Source of the DNA: Nematopogon swammerdamellus
Taxonomy: Eukaryota; Arthropoda; Insecta; Lepidoptera; Adelidae
NCBI GenBank assembly: GCA_946902875.1
Contig: OX336349.1
Location: 12,485,891 to 12,549,890 of the forward strand
Reading direction: 5' to 3'
DNA: 64,000 nucleotides
Positions 54,301 to 64,000 of the stretch are shown piece by piece; position 1 is the stretch's first letter, and the number at the start of each line of letters is the position of its first letter. The notes beneath the pieces were generated by a model. The model saw only the letters and a list, made by a program, of their open reading frames with translations, was not told the DNA's origin and did not search any database. The position numbers and the translations under genes were made by a program.

Positions 54301-56481
54301 GACACAATGATGAGGTAAATAAAACACCCTGTTCTCGGATGGGGAGTGTTTTGCAAGTTCCATATGACGGCATTCTTCGTATTCTTGCATGAACGCAGAG
54401 TACCGAGTCTTCAGAGAAGGATCGCGTTTGAACTTTCGCTCCAAGCTTCTTAATCGAGACAGGGCTGCACCTTTAGAGTCTCCAAACGTCACAGCATCGT
54501 TTTTGAATGGCAGAGGAACACAATATCTGCCAGAACTGTCGCGGCTTACACCACTTGTATACCTTTCCTCGCATGATGCATTTTCAGGGTGAATTCTTTT
54601 CACCGTCTCAACTTCCTCTATTTCCCAGAAATTTTGCAAGATTTTTTCGAGAGGGGAACATAACGATAAGAACGTCGAAATATTGGGTTTGCTGACCGAG
54701 TCTGTCCTCACCTTACCCATTAATACGAGGCCGAATACACTGGACAATGCGACTGGACTTCCCTTTGGACCTGTTACCCGACCACCCTGATGAAGTATCT
54801 CCGGATAGACATCAGCTCCTAGGAGTATTTCGATTGGACCCGGTTGATGGAAGTTGGGATCGGCCAGCTTTGTTCGATCCAGATGTCGCCACACGTGATC
54901 AGGAATCGGGGCCGTAGGAAGATCACTACAAATCTTGGGCAATACTAATGCTTCTACGTGAATCTCCCTGCGATTGACTCGAGATTTTAGTACACACGAA
55001 ACAACGCCCTGGGCCTGACTTACTTCGGAACCACCAAGTCCGCAGATAGGCACGTTGGATTGCACATAACGTAAACCTAGCCGGTGCGCACATTCACTTG
55101 TGATTAAGGAGGAAGTGGAACCTGAATCGATCAATACACGAACTTGCATCATTCTTCCGGACTCACTCTGGCAGTTTACTAATGCTGTACTCAATAAGAC
55201 CGATGATTGGGAGGGAACCGAATGAGTGAGCGAGACAACACTCGAATTGGCCTTGGTCACCTCTTCTGAATTATCAACGTCCGTTCCATTTTCCATTTTC
55301 TTTTCAAAATGTAACAAGGAATGGTGCCGTTTTTTGCAAACCTTACAGCACGATTTACTTTCACATGACTTTACTGAATGATCACCTAAGCAATTGAAAC
55401 ACAAACCCTTTTGCTTTACTAGAAACATTCTTTTGAACGAGCTTAGTTTGTGAAATTTGTCACACTTGTAGATTGGATGATCGCTTCGGCAGCACTCACA
55501 TGGATTGTTCAATTGATGCGTTTGACTGAGAAAAGTTGAATATTTGGGTGTCACCTTACCCTTTGGGCCGCCCTTTGAATCACGCCGAGCATCACATACT
55601 ACAGTCGACGCTGATTCGAGAGCCTGGAATTCCTTCTCGAGGAAGCGCATCACTTCGTCAAACCGCGGGATCGCATGATTGTCGTCCAGTTGCAGTTCGA
55701 AATGTCTTCGGGTTGTAGTATCCAACTTGTTCAAAACAATGTGGGACAGTACAAAGCTCCAACTGTCAACTTCGAGATCGAGGGCCTTCAGCGCACACAC
55801 ATTTTCTGTCAACACGTTGATCACTCTTTTCATTTGCTCGCAGTTCGGTTCATTCATTGACGGCAGAGCGAATATCGCATCCAAATGTGTCGTGGCGATT
55901 CTCCGTTTACTGGCGTACCTATTCTCTAATGTCTTCCAGGCAATTGCATAATTTTGATCATTGACAGGCAGACCCCGTATCAAACCTAGAGCTTCCGATT
56001 CCACTGAAACGAGTAAGTACTGGTACCGCTCAATGTTGGACAAATTTTCGTTGTTGTGCACTAAATTCTTGAAGAGATCTGAGAAATTAGTCCACTTTGC
56101 GTAGTCGCCCGAGAAGACCGGTAATTTGATTTTTGGTAAACTGAGATTATTTTTCCTCGGTTGATTTGAATGAGCTGTTACTACACTGCAACCACTGTTT
56201 TCCGATTTCACCTCATTCTCACGCAAGTGCACCTTTATTTTAACTATCACATTTTCAAATCCAATGCGTACGGTTTCCTCCTTTTCAAAATTGAAATTCT
56301 CATCATCCAATAATAACGATTCAATTTCACCCTGCACGCGGTAAAATTTATCCTCCAAATTATGCAAAGTACCGCAATGTTCCTTAAATTCATTTAATGA
56401 TTCCGCATCAGCACTTTTTAGAATTCGATCAACGCGTTTAATTATTTGATCACGTTGGATTAATAAATATTTTAAACTCAT
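51400..56481 (-). CDS. BEL/Pao gag-pol polyprotein
   Basis: 1,693 residues in one frame. About 115-290: gag-like DUF1759 region (LPKIKLPVFSGDYAKW onward). 328-390: zinc knuckles C328-C331-H335-C340 and C361-C364-H368-C373, plus a C379-C382-H386-H390 finger. About 445-590: aspartic protease with DSG at 452-454. About 735-890: reverse transcriptase with D784 (ADIKQMY) and FVDD at 860-863. About 1028-1150: RNase H with D1034, E1077 and D1108. About 1330-1390: integrase zinc finger (HxH motifs, C1379-C1382). 1405-1600: integrase core D1414, D1480, E1529. The last 100 residues are DUF5641-like. All catalytic residues are present. The start ATG is the first in the frame. The stop falls about a dozen codons before where I would expect the family's C-terminal tail, which remains readable in frame beyond it. 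Confidence 0.95.
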   Translation of the reverse strand: MSLKYLLIQRDQIIKRVDRILKSADAESLNEFKEHCGTLHNLEDKFYRVQGEIESLLLDDENFNFEKEETVRIGFENVIVKIKVHLRENEVKSENSGCSVVTAHSNQPRKNNLSLPKIKLPVFSGDYAKWTNFSDLFKNLVHNNENLSNIERYQYLLVSVESEALGLIRGLPVNDQNYAIAWKTLENRYASKRRIATTHLDAIFALPSMNEPNCEQMKRVINVLTENVCALKALDLEVDSWSFVLSHIVLNKLDTTTRRHFELQLDDNHAIPRFDEVMRFLEKEFQALESASTVVCDARRDSKGGPKGKVTPKYSTFLSQTHQLNNPCECCRSDHPIYKCDKFHKLSSFKRMFLVKQKGLCFNCLGDHSVKSCESKSCCKVCKKRHHSLLHFEKKMENGTDVDNSEEVTKANSSVVSLTHSVPSQSSVLLSTALVNCQSESGRMMQVRVLIDSGSTSSLITSECAHRLGLRYVQSNVPICGLGGSEVSQAQGVVSCVLKSRVNRREIHVEALVLPKICSDLPTAPIPDHVWRHLDRTKLADPNFHQPGPIEILLGADVYPEILHQGGRVTGPKGSPVALSSVFGLVLMGKVRTDSVSKPNISTFLSLCSPLEKILQNFWEIEEVETVKRIHPENASCEERYTSGVSRDSSGRYCVPLPFKNDAVTFGDSKGAALSRLRSLERKFKRDPSLKTRYSAFMQEYEECRHMELAKHSPSENRVFYLPHHCVIRESSSTTKLRVVFDGSCKSSNGLSLNDTLMIGEKLQNDIVTIVLNFRVHVVVFCADIKQMYRQVLVRNEDRDYQRILWRSSPSDEIKEYRLCTVTYGTSCAPFLAMRTLHKLAQDEGPNYPMAAHMLMNDTFVDDVVSGAESISAALSLQQQLTSLCLAGGFELRKWTSNCNELLSHLPSSDVAMQFADGEEDKVVKVLGIEWNPATDTFTYHCNPCSGVLTKRGVLSDIARIYDPLGWLSPITLLAKAFMQQLWTLGLGWDDSPPKEIGKAWTRFTTELNELTSVSLPRQIIPLEGEIELHVFSDASERGYGSVAYIRMCMNGSTQVRLLIAKSRIVPLKRVSIPRLELCGAALSARLVARVKAIYERVKWTRIVAWTDSTVVLSWIKSSSYHWKTYVANRVSEIQSIVPPDCWRHVRSADNPGDCASRGLFPSELLNHPLWWEGPRWLKLACEEWPSSEEGGDISDVEVERRPNAIRVFTSVHDDDQTSVVNLPKKYSSLTKLQRVTAYCRRFVNNCRHQGSHVIGHLTVCELQEALMLWIRLIQNHEFSQDLSQLRNGKFCSNRLQRLSPFLDSQGVLRVGGRIVNSRAHFDYKHPIVLPNSALTQLLIDHYHKIHLHPGAQTLQTILQQNYWILSARSVIRQRVFRCIKCFRNKPVSCQPKMGDLPAARVQQLRPFVKVGVDYGGPFQVRVSRLRNAKVHKSYICLFVCFSTKAIHLELVTDLTSACFLAAFRRMIARRGMVSDVFSDNGTNFQGAYKQIRQFYRECGDELVRSCAEIGITCHFQPPTGSHFGGIWEAGIKSCKHHLARVVGKQVLTYEEFNTLLCQTESILNSRPLCPLSNDPSDPQALTPGHFLIGEPLVAMPEPNLIDVNPNRLCRWNLLKQIMQNYWKRWSREYLNTLQQRSKWTSSKGSLEEGIVVLIKDDNLPPLQWRLGVVIRKHPGKDGVTRVVTVRTSSGIM

Positions 56482-57218
56482 TCTGATGAATTAAATGAAA
56501 CACCAGTACTCAACTTAACCTTAACTTCAGATTAAGTTAACTTGTACAACCGTCCTCACGCGACCACTGTAAGTGAGTAGGCGTTGGTCAGAAGTTACAT
56601 TTACCTTAATAACCTTTAACTACAGTTTAACTTTACTTTGTAACACCGGCCGCGAGCGCCTAACTGCGGTTGGATCGGCGGAGCACCGAGCCGACGAGAC
56701 CGAGACGCGACCGACCGACCGCGAGCGACCGAGACCGGCCGAGCGATCGAACGAAGGACCGATTTCTTCTGCGCGCGCGGGATTCACACGATGTCCCGCC
56801 GAGACCGATGCACCAAGGTATAGGTACCTATTTGCCGTGCATTTACTAATTAGTAATTAACAACTGCTATTCCTCTCACCAAGAGATCGCACTATAACTC
56901 CAGAGTAATAACAAATGTTACCTGCAATGCACGGTCACACGAATAGGTATATATAATTACACATTTATTGAACGCACACACAATTCAATATAAATACACA
57001 ACACAACAGTTTTCACAACACAATCTCGTAAAATAGTTCTAGAACACACACACAACACTGTTGTGCTGTTCACTACGATCCCAGACACATCTAGATTCAC
57101 TTACTAGGCACATATGTCGGGCTATCGTAGGAACCGAACTATTTTACTCGGACTTTAGGCACAAGACGGACTACACAGGACTGTCACATAGCACGATCGA
57201 AAGTATCGCGAATCAACT
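56482..57218 (-). other. Untranslated leader of the BEL/Pao element
   Basis: About 740 bases between the primer site and the gag start. It includes a GC-rich stretch (56,645-56,800) with many GACCGA/CGAGCGACCGAG units. The plus-strand frame 56573-56860 reads this stretch and is not a gene. Confidence 0.7.
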
Positions 57219-57236
57219 ATCCGGCTCGAAGGACCA
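57219..57236 (-). promoter_or_regulatory. Primer-binding site for tRNA-Tyr
   Basis: The plus-strand ATCCGGCTCGAAGGACCA equals the 3' end of eukaryotic tRNA-Tyr including CCA, so the minus-strand element RNA is complementary over 18 bases. It lies 6 bases from the 5' LTR. The tRNA match is from my knowledge of tRNA-Tyr sequence. Confidence 0.85.
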
Positions 57237-57242
57237 AATTTA

Positions 57243-57631
57243 TGTACCTTAGAAATGGACTGTATGAAATTTCTCGCCGCAGATACTCGAACCTATGGAC
57301 TTACCTCCGTCCGTGCCCAGCAGGCAGTCACCGCCACACACCCACAACGTTCTACCAGCGCAGCGTCCAGCCAGAGTTCTCTAGCAGTTCACAGCACTGA
57401 GCCACCGATCGCGTGCACACAACCACCGGGCGTATAAGGCGCAAACGCCGCGAGGACTGCCACCACGGCACACACACGACGAGCGACACGACACGCACAG
57501 AGAGCCACGAGTATCGAGCACTGCGGCGGCAACGCGATAATAGACCTTATGCAGCGGGCATAAGGTCCAACACAAAATATTCCTGGTACTTCCGAACGGC
57601 TACACATAAATACATGGAACTGTACGGAACA
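57243..57631 (-). repeat. 5' LTR of the BEL/Pao element (389 bp)
   Basis: It shares both ends with the left LTR but is 105 bp shorter. On the minus strand it contains a TTATAC motif (57437-57432) and, about 40 bases on, TCAGTG (57400-57395), a possible TATA/initiator pair, and the hairpin at 57543-57567. Start-site use is inferred. Confidence 0.9.
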
Positions 57632-57636
57632 ATGTT
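57632..57636. repeat. Target-site duplication (right)
   Basis: ATGTT, identical to 50687-50691. Confidence 0.9.
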
Positions 57637-58947
57637 TCAATTGTCAAGGCGAAGCTTTCCCAACTTTTCTTACAAATCTTCCTGCCTTACAGGAAACATT
57701 TTAATCTGAGTAACTCGACCAACCTGCCTAGTCACATTTCGAACCCAATTCTTTACAATAGTTTAATAAAAATATTGCGGCGTGAGGTTATAGACGGGCG
57801 CCCGCGACAGGTGAAGCCTGGATCCAGGGGAAAGGGCCGGGGGATGGAAATATTTATCCAAACATAAAAAGGTCGGATAATAAAGAATTTTCCTAACGAC
57901 CCTTCTGACAATAAAGAGACAGGAAAATCGTTGAAAGGTAATCCTTTATAGCGATTTGATCCCGGAGACGTCGTCCTTCGCTCTCTTTTGATGGAACACG
58001 TCATTTACGTTCAGGAGATGGCTTTCTTTGAAGCTCGACTGAGAAAAAATTAGACCAAATAATAACTTTAACGACCTTGAGTAGGTAATGGCTGTTAAAA
58101 GGAGTATATAAACCTACCTACGTTCCTACGTTTAATGATGCCCAAATTACTATGCAAAATATCATGACCTATTTTGCTTAAAGGTTTGAACTTAAAAATA
58201 TACGTTAATCGCAGATTGCGGTTGGTCAAATCTCAACGAAGCACTTACTAACAGAACCAACAAGAACCTGACGAGATCCATATAAAATAAAGTCATCCCG
58301 GCCTCTGGCCTCGTAATAATTAGGAATGAAGTATCTGTCTAGTTAATGGCATATTCAGTTAAGGCAAATAATTATTCGTCAGTATTCTCTGCCGCAAAGG
58401 TGTGTTTCCAAGCTTCACCAACACAAGAAAAACACTCTTCGAGTTTTGAAAAGTTACCTCGCATAAGTAGCTACCTATGTCATACAGGTGTGCTGATTAC
58501 AGCAGACGGTAGAGCTGCTAGCTCATTTATTATTAAAAGCCAACCTGTCCCAACAGAGCCAGAGTCAGCTTCAATTTACATTAAAATTTCCTTAAATCTT
58601 ACCTTTCTTTTACTCGTATTTACTGCAAGTTACGAGCACATCGTTTCGATATAATGTAATATTTAGAGTTTAATAATGCGTCTGTCTTTCTGTCTACGTA
58701 AAATAATATAATTTTGACACTAAATTTATAATATCAATACTGTATCAAATTTTAAATTTATTTTATTTCATAATACACGCATCTTTATACAGAGTATCTA
58801 CACTAAATTATAATCTGTCTCGCAGAGGCAGTATTTAAATTAAACATTGTGCGCTCATCTAGTCTAGTCGGCCTACCACATTAATATTGTTCGTATATGC
58901 ATTGCTCAATTTATTATGCGTATAATTAGAATTGAATTTCAATTTAA
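57637..58947. other. Intergenic, no gene seen
   Basis: Frames at 57753-58004 (minus) and 58346-58654 (plus, 102 residues) have no recognised domain; the second has a hydrophobic C-terminal segment but AT-rich composition. Neither is called. Confidence 0.5.
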
Positions 58948-59995
58948 AAAAAAACCGGGCAAATGCGAGTTAGAGTCGGGCGCCGAGGGTTCCGTATCAT
59001 AACATTATCTTATGCCTTCGACCTGGCCCTAATGGCTTACTTCGGAAGATATATTCAAACCTTTAACGCTTTCTTCTTCTCCTAAACATACTTTCTTCAA
59101 AAAACTAAATATTTTAGACATGAGACATTTCCCGAGACATGACAAATTGTATCAGTCAAAACTGTATGTAAATCGATTTAGCCGTTCTTGAGTTTGTGCA
59201 AACGTGCAAAGCACACAGTTTACAAACCTGCACACCTGGGCGCGGTCAGAACTTTGAAGGGTGACCGTTCGACCGTTGAGAATGACTGTGGTGCAAGTAT
59301 TATATTCAGCAATATCTTTTAAACTATGCATTTTCCACAGACAGACAGACAGGCAAACAGACACGTGGGCTCAGTTTTTCCTCTTTTGTTTTAAGTTCGG
59401 AATTAAAAAAAAAAAAGAATCCATTTTCTGTCAAAAAAGTTTCTACCCAGTAAGTTTCACAGATTAGAAAAATACTTACTAAAGCAGTACGAACAAAATG
59501 TTCTACGACAGACGTTCAGTTTTTGCGGCGTATCTCAAAAACTAATAACTGTTTCTGAAATTTTGACTAAGTAGTGTAGTTATTATTAGTTATTATGCCA
59601 TTTTTTTCCAGATTTTAGGCTTAATTAGCACTTTCCCAGATGAGTGGGAGGGGGAGAACTAGGTTTTTTGGTAAAATAATTTATATTTTTAAAAAATTAC
59701 CTTATATTAGAAATGTATCCAAAACATTTTTGATATCTTCAAAGTAACCTCTTTATGCCACATGCCTAATAAATATAATTTTTCCTTTATGGTGCCACCC
59801 TGAACTTTACATGTGGTTTTTTTTCGCGCATGTAGGTATCGCCTGAACTTTGTGTGTTATAAAATAACATTTTTTATGCAACGTTTAAATTTACTAGGGC
59901 TAGCCCGTTTAGAAGTTATAGGGCTGCGACATACAGGCAGACGGACAATTAAGTGATACTATAAGCTTCCTTTTTTGCCATTTTGGTATGACACC
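58948..59995 (+). mobile_element. Old moth interspersed repeat, possibly interrupted
   Basis: It starts ACCGGGCAAATGCGAGTTAG with GAGGGTTCCGTATCAT and ends near GACATACAGGCAGACGGAC and TGACACCCTAAC, the diverged ends of the repeat seen at 24,358-25,078. An internal ACAGACAGACAGACAGGCAA at 59,338-59,357 suggests a second, nested copy. Confidence 0.5.
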
Positions 59996-60995
59996 CTAAC
60001 TACACCTACATATTAGGGTAATAACCATAAAGTTTTGTAAAATTCAAGTCTACAATATTACGAAAACCATATCGTAAGCTTACCTTTTCAAAATTATGAT
60101 TCTGAAAGCATACCTAACGGAAATCGTTTACGAAGATATGTAATTAATTATGCAAACTCGAATGCAAACTGCCATATCAATCAGCACTGCCCTTAAGTTG
60201 ATGGCTCTTCACTTATTCGTACTTAGGACCCTTAGAAAGTCGAGATTGCCCTTAGCACTCACGAAAGTTTTGAATAATTCATTTATTTTTTTCTTCGTTA
60301 TATTTTAGATTTAACACGGACCTTTTTGCTCTTTATTTGCGCCAACCGAAAAGAAGCAGCAAATGTTTGAATCATCGCATAAGTTTTGGTAGGAATAAAT
60401 TTGAGGCGCTCTTATGAGTATACTCAAAATATATTTTTTAAAACATTATTATCTTTGATCAAGAAATAATTTATTTGTATAGCCTGGTACGATCGATCTG
60501 CTTGGAAATTTAAATATAAAAATGTTCTTGCATTAAAATATTTTGTTCAGAGGATGTTGTTTATACATAAAATTTATTTAACTCTACATCTATGCCATGG
60601 GATAAAGAACAAGATACCGTGCTAAAGCGTGACAGCATAGTCATGTAGTAGGTGGGTAACTGTCTTCGTTTTATTTATTATGATGTTGTGTTTCTTTATG
60701 GCGAAATAAATAATATCTGAATCGGAATCAGTTTAAATGTTAATTTTAATTTTAATAATTTTATTTTAAAATTGGAAAAAAATATTTTTGTATTCTAAAT
60801 TCGAACCGGTTCCGACGATGCGCCACTTACCATTTAAAAAAATTTTTGAATTATTTTAATGTTGCATTCGGCCGGAAATTTTGAAAATATCTTCCAAAGT
60901 TAAGCAAAATAATATTCCGTTTTCACCTCTTTTGGGTACGGAATCCAAAAACATGGAATTACTTTATCTATTTACTTAAAAAATACTCTATTTTT
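59996..60995. other. AT-rich intergenic stretch
   Basis: No gene or recognised element. Confidence 0.55.
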
Positions 60996-61310
60996 AACCC
61001 CCGACAAAAAAAGAGGGGTGTTATTATAAGTTTAACGTGTGTGTAGTATGGGTGTTTCTGTCAGTGGCATCGTAGCTCCCAAACAGATGGACCGATTTGG
61101 ATGCTGTTTTTTTATTAGAAGGCTGTTAATCGAGATGGTTGTTAGCTACGTAAATAATTTCCGTTTCCTTACTTAAAGGAGTCGGGGGACCGCTAAGTAA
61201 ATAAAATATAAAAACTCAGAGCTGCGCGGGAATTTACTTAGCGGTCCACCGACTCCTTTAGGTAAGTAAGTAAACGGAAATTATTTTTGACTTTTTAATG
61301 TTCGGGGGTT
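60996..61310. mobile_element. Element with AACCCCCGA ends and nested hairpin
   Basis: AACCCCCGA at 60996-61004 and TCGGGGGTT at 61302-61310 are inverted ends. After a typical moth-repeat opening (AAGAGGGGTGTTATTATAAG, GGCATCGTAGCTCCCAAAC), 61152-61202 and 61232-61286 form a second inverted repeat of about 50 bases (AAATAATTTCCGTTTCCTTA...; near perfect apart from a few bases in the right arm), with a 29-base centre. This looks like a hairpin MITE inside an older element. Confidence 0.65.
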
Positions 61311-64000
61311 TATTTGTAATTTAACTTTTATTTCAAGCTTTTATGAACGAAGATACTTAAATAACTAATAACTTGTGGCATAGAATTGCGACAAACTAGA
61401 TAGATGTAATGGTTTTAGTAAAGGTTCATTTATTAGTACCTACATGAAATACCGGCTTGATATAACATAACTAAGAGTAATAAGATTATTTGTGTTCTGT
61501 ACCTATAGACATTACTGCTATAAATTATATTATACTTCTGTTCAACTGGAATTCCAACCCGCGAACAGAGCATAAAACATTTTTTGTCAAAATAATTCCT
61601 ACCTGGATATTACCTCATTGAGGATCGTCGTTCATTCATGAAATTCTTTTTTTTTTTTTGCGACGGCTCGAACGCCTTTGTGCCCGCGATCCGATCGCAA
61701 TTGCGGACACGAGAAGTAAAAATTTTGTGACTTTGGAAAGTACGACTTTGAAAAAGGGTTTTCAAATGCATATGTCATGCGTAATATTGCGTATAATTAC
61801 AGATTATGACAATGTTTTCAAGTGCATGTGTAATAATTTATTGAATTCAATTTATTTATTTACAACTTCGATAAAATAATACATTAATTAATTAAACAGA
61901 GGTAACATAAAAGATACATTGTAAAACATAAAACATACAAAAAAATGTTGTAAAAGTGGTCCAGTACCTACTCGAAGATCAACGTTCAATCGCTGTGGGA
62001 TATATTATGTATGAACAAGACATAAACGATAAAAACAAATCTTTGATAGAAATCCTTTATCATTTCAACGGTAACGTAGGTAGAGAAACACAATCTCGAT
62101 CCGGATCCTGAATCCCATTTCAACAGTTTCATTAATTTTGAGATTTGCTTAAACAACCAACCAATTATTTCTCCTTTCAGCTTCAATGATTTCAACTTAT
62201 CGCTTGGTTAAAATTTAATAAGTGAGTGAATAAATTTAGTGAGTTATTCTGTGAGGACGATAGAACGCACAACACACTGTCGGACGCGACGGGTGGGCAC
62301 ATAAGACACTTATTCTTTTTTTCTTAATTTTTTTTTCATTATAGGAATTTTCATTTTTCTTGGCAGTACTGGGTCAAACAAAACCACGAAAATCAATATA
62401 AATGTTAGGGTCTATTCCATTATTATGAAATAATGAGTAAAACCAAATATACTAAGACCGACAGATGAACAAAAAAGTCTCACCGCAATAGCTTTTGTCC
62501 AATTTTCTTAGGGAAGTCAAAAAAATTATGACGAACAAAATTGTATGTTAAATGGAATGCCTTATTTTTGTTTACAATCTTTATATTACACTCATCCAAT
62601 ACACTCTTGTCACATCAGACATATGTTCATAGATACCTATGCATCCAAAATCCGTAGTTATCATACAATATTTTATTATTAAGTTCGAAAATTATCTACC
62701 TCTTACTGCACGTGTCAACTTTTGTATCTATTGCATTTTTCGTGACATTGTGTCGCGACATATCGGACACGTCCGAGTATGTGTCCTAAATATGAAAGCC
62801 CGTTAAATTGTTCCGTGTCGAAGTCTACGTTCTCGGGCTCTCCGCAATGCCGAGCTCCACCTCCGAGGTATTTAATTTTATTGTGCAGACAAGCGGTCAT
62901 TAGGCCTTTTCTTGTGAGTAATGAACCTAGTCTAATTGTCGTATGTACTGAAGATTGATGGCGGCATCAGATGGCAGCTATATTCTAACGAGTAATATGA
63001 AACGAACGACTGTAGATTTTGAATGTAGTATTTTAATCTTAGAATAATTATTGTATGTAAGTAGCTATTTTTGTTCAATATTTTATAGAATTATCTCACG
63101 ATTTTTTTTTAGAATTTAACTGAAATTCGGTTCACACACGAACAACATACATAAATAATATTTAATTCAAAAATTATTGCCAAATCGGTCAGCAGGACTG
63201 GTTCTAGAATGGATTTAATGACATATTATATTGTATTTTAGGCCTTAGGCAACCCTTTCTAAAAGCAAGCGCACGGTACAGGTTCCCAAAAAAATTCAAG
63301 TATAGTACATATAATATATAAATATATGTGTGTTCTGCCGCTTATGCCAGGGGGGGGGGGTGCTCGGAGGAGCCGTTCGTGCGATCCCACCGTCCCCTTT
63401 CCACTTCCGCACCGCACTTTCCTCCCCCGAACCGCACGTTCCACCCCGGCGCCACATGTAGCGCTTTCAATAAAAATTAATCTAGTAGCAACGTACTTAC
63501 CAAAATCTAAAGACGCGTGCATGCAAATGCCCGATCTGGGTTAGGAAGAATAAGTGCAAAAGTTTGAGTAAATTGTATAAATTCACTCCCCGATCAAATA
63601 AAAAAAGGGAGGAAACTTTCGAAGCTACACTATTGTTATTAAAATGGTCGCAGTAAAACGAAATAATTGTTTTATAATAATAACGTGCGTGTCACGTATA
63701 TTAATGTTATGTATGTATTTATAAAATTTTATATTGTACCCATTGCTCTGTTTTCATTTTATTCATTCATTTAATTGATATGTCACTGCAAAACCACCTT
63801 TATATCAATACACTTATAGGTAAGTTCTTTCCAAAACTATGCCAAAATAGAAATGATGTCATCCCTAACCCAGTCGTAATTTTCCACGTGGCGGATTCAT
63901 TGAAACTAAGATTTAATTTAATGTACGAATTGTTTAATTAATTACAGCAGTTAATTTAGATATAATAAACTCAATGATATTTATAATTGGAAATACTTGA
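61311..64000. other. Intergenic to the window end
   Basis: AT-rich with short, domain-free frames (61658-61879, 61986-62195, 62715-62900). A run of 11 G at 63350-63360 precedes a GC-rich 110-base patch (63,361-63,470) with overlapping open frames on both strands. No gene is called. Confidence 0.55.

Larger units (their letters stand above)
50692..57631 (-). mobile_element. Complete BEL/Pao LTR retrotransposon
   Basis: The 6,940-bp element runs on the minus strand: 5' LTR 57243-57631, tRNA-Tyr primer site 57219-57236, untranslated leader to 56,482, a single gag-pol frame 56481-51400, and 3' LTR 50692-51185. The 5-bp duplication ATGTT flanks it. There is no envelope frame, as in most BEL/Pao elements. 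The matching LTRs and the uninterrupted frame point to a recent insertion. Only 214 bases lie between the end of the frame and the 3' LTR. Confidence 0.95.

Overview
The window looks like nuclear DNA from a moth or butterfly (Lepidoptera). It is AT-rich. It carries interspersed repeats that I recognise as typical of lepidopteran genomes: pieces ending in GGGTTCCGTA or ACGGAACCCTAAAAA, pieces ending in CGAGCGAAGCCGCGGGC, two tRNA-headed SINE families, hAT-type and other short inverted-repeat elements, and an intact BEL/Pao LTR retrotransposon. I find no convincing host protein gene. At most there is one candidate short 3' exon near 19.2-19.5 kb on the minus strand. No identification was checked against a database; family names rest on motifs seen in the sequence.

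Layout. 1-10,932: a satellite built on a 7-base monomer (CATCATT/CATCAGT and variants) that flips strand more than a dozen times and is interrupted once, at 1,693-2,060, by a retroposon-like island. 10,933-15,300: a common moth repeat split by a 4 kb foldback-like element. That element has short inverted ends, a left arm of about four 660-bp repeats (each a trimer of ~220-bp subunits), a small hairpin core, and one 660-bp repeat in reverse in the right arm. 15,800-17,440: a second foldback-like structure, with two opposed arms of a 67-68-bp repeat organised as ~135-bp dimers, bounded by inverted copies of the CCGCGGGC-type moth repeat end. The first 17 kb is therefore three neighbouring tandem arrays, all with inverted arms.

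17.4-50 kb: non-genic DNA crowded with SINEs (family A with TTTCCATAAAA tails, family B with TCCGGATTACATAAAA tails), short hairpin elements, a 396-bp hAT MITE with a perfect 8-bp target duplication (43,660-44,055), a broken Jockey-type reverse transcriptase (46.3-47.1 kb, minus), an RTE-type 3' remnant (35.6 kb), a candidate degenerate hammerhead ribozyme (37.05-37.11 kb), and several CpG-rich patches (17.9, 26.8, 42.1-42.5 and 43.1 kb) that could be promoter-type islands.

50,692-57,631: a complete minus-strand BEL/Pao element with LTRs, 5-bp target duplication (ATGTT), a primer-binding site matching tRNA-Tyr, and a single 1,693-codon gag-pol frame carrying zinc knuckles, protease, reverse transcriptase, RNase H and integrase. 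Its LTRs look identical except for a net 105-bp length difference. 57.6-64 kb: intergenic DNA with an old moth repeat (58.95-60.0 kb) and a nested hairpin element (60,996-61,310).

The genes do not form a pathway. The only protein-coding capacity that can be supported is the retroelement's, which encodes what it needs for particle assembly, reverse transcription and integration. The most unusual content is the cluster of inverted-arm tandem arrays.
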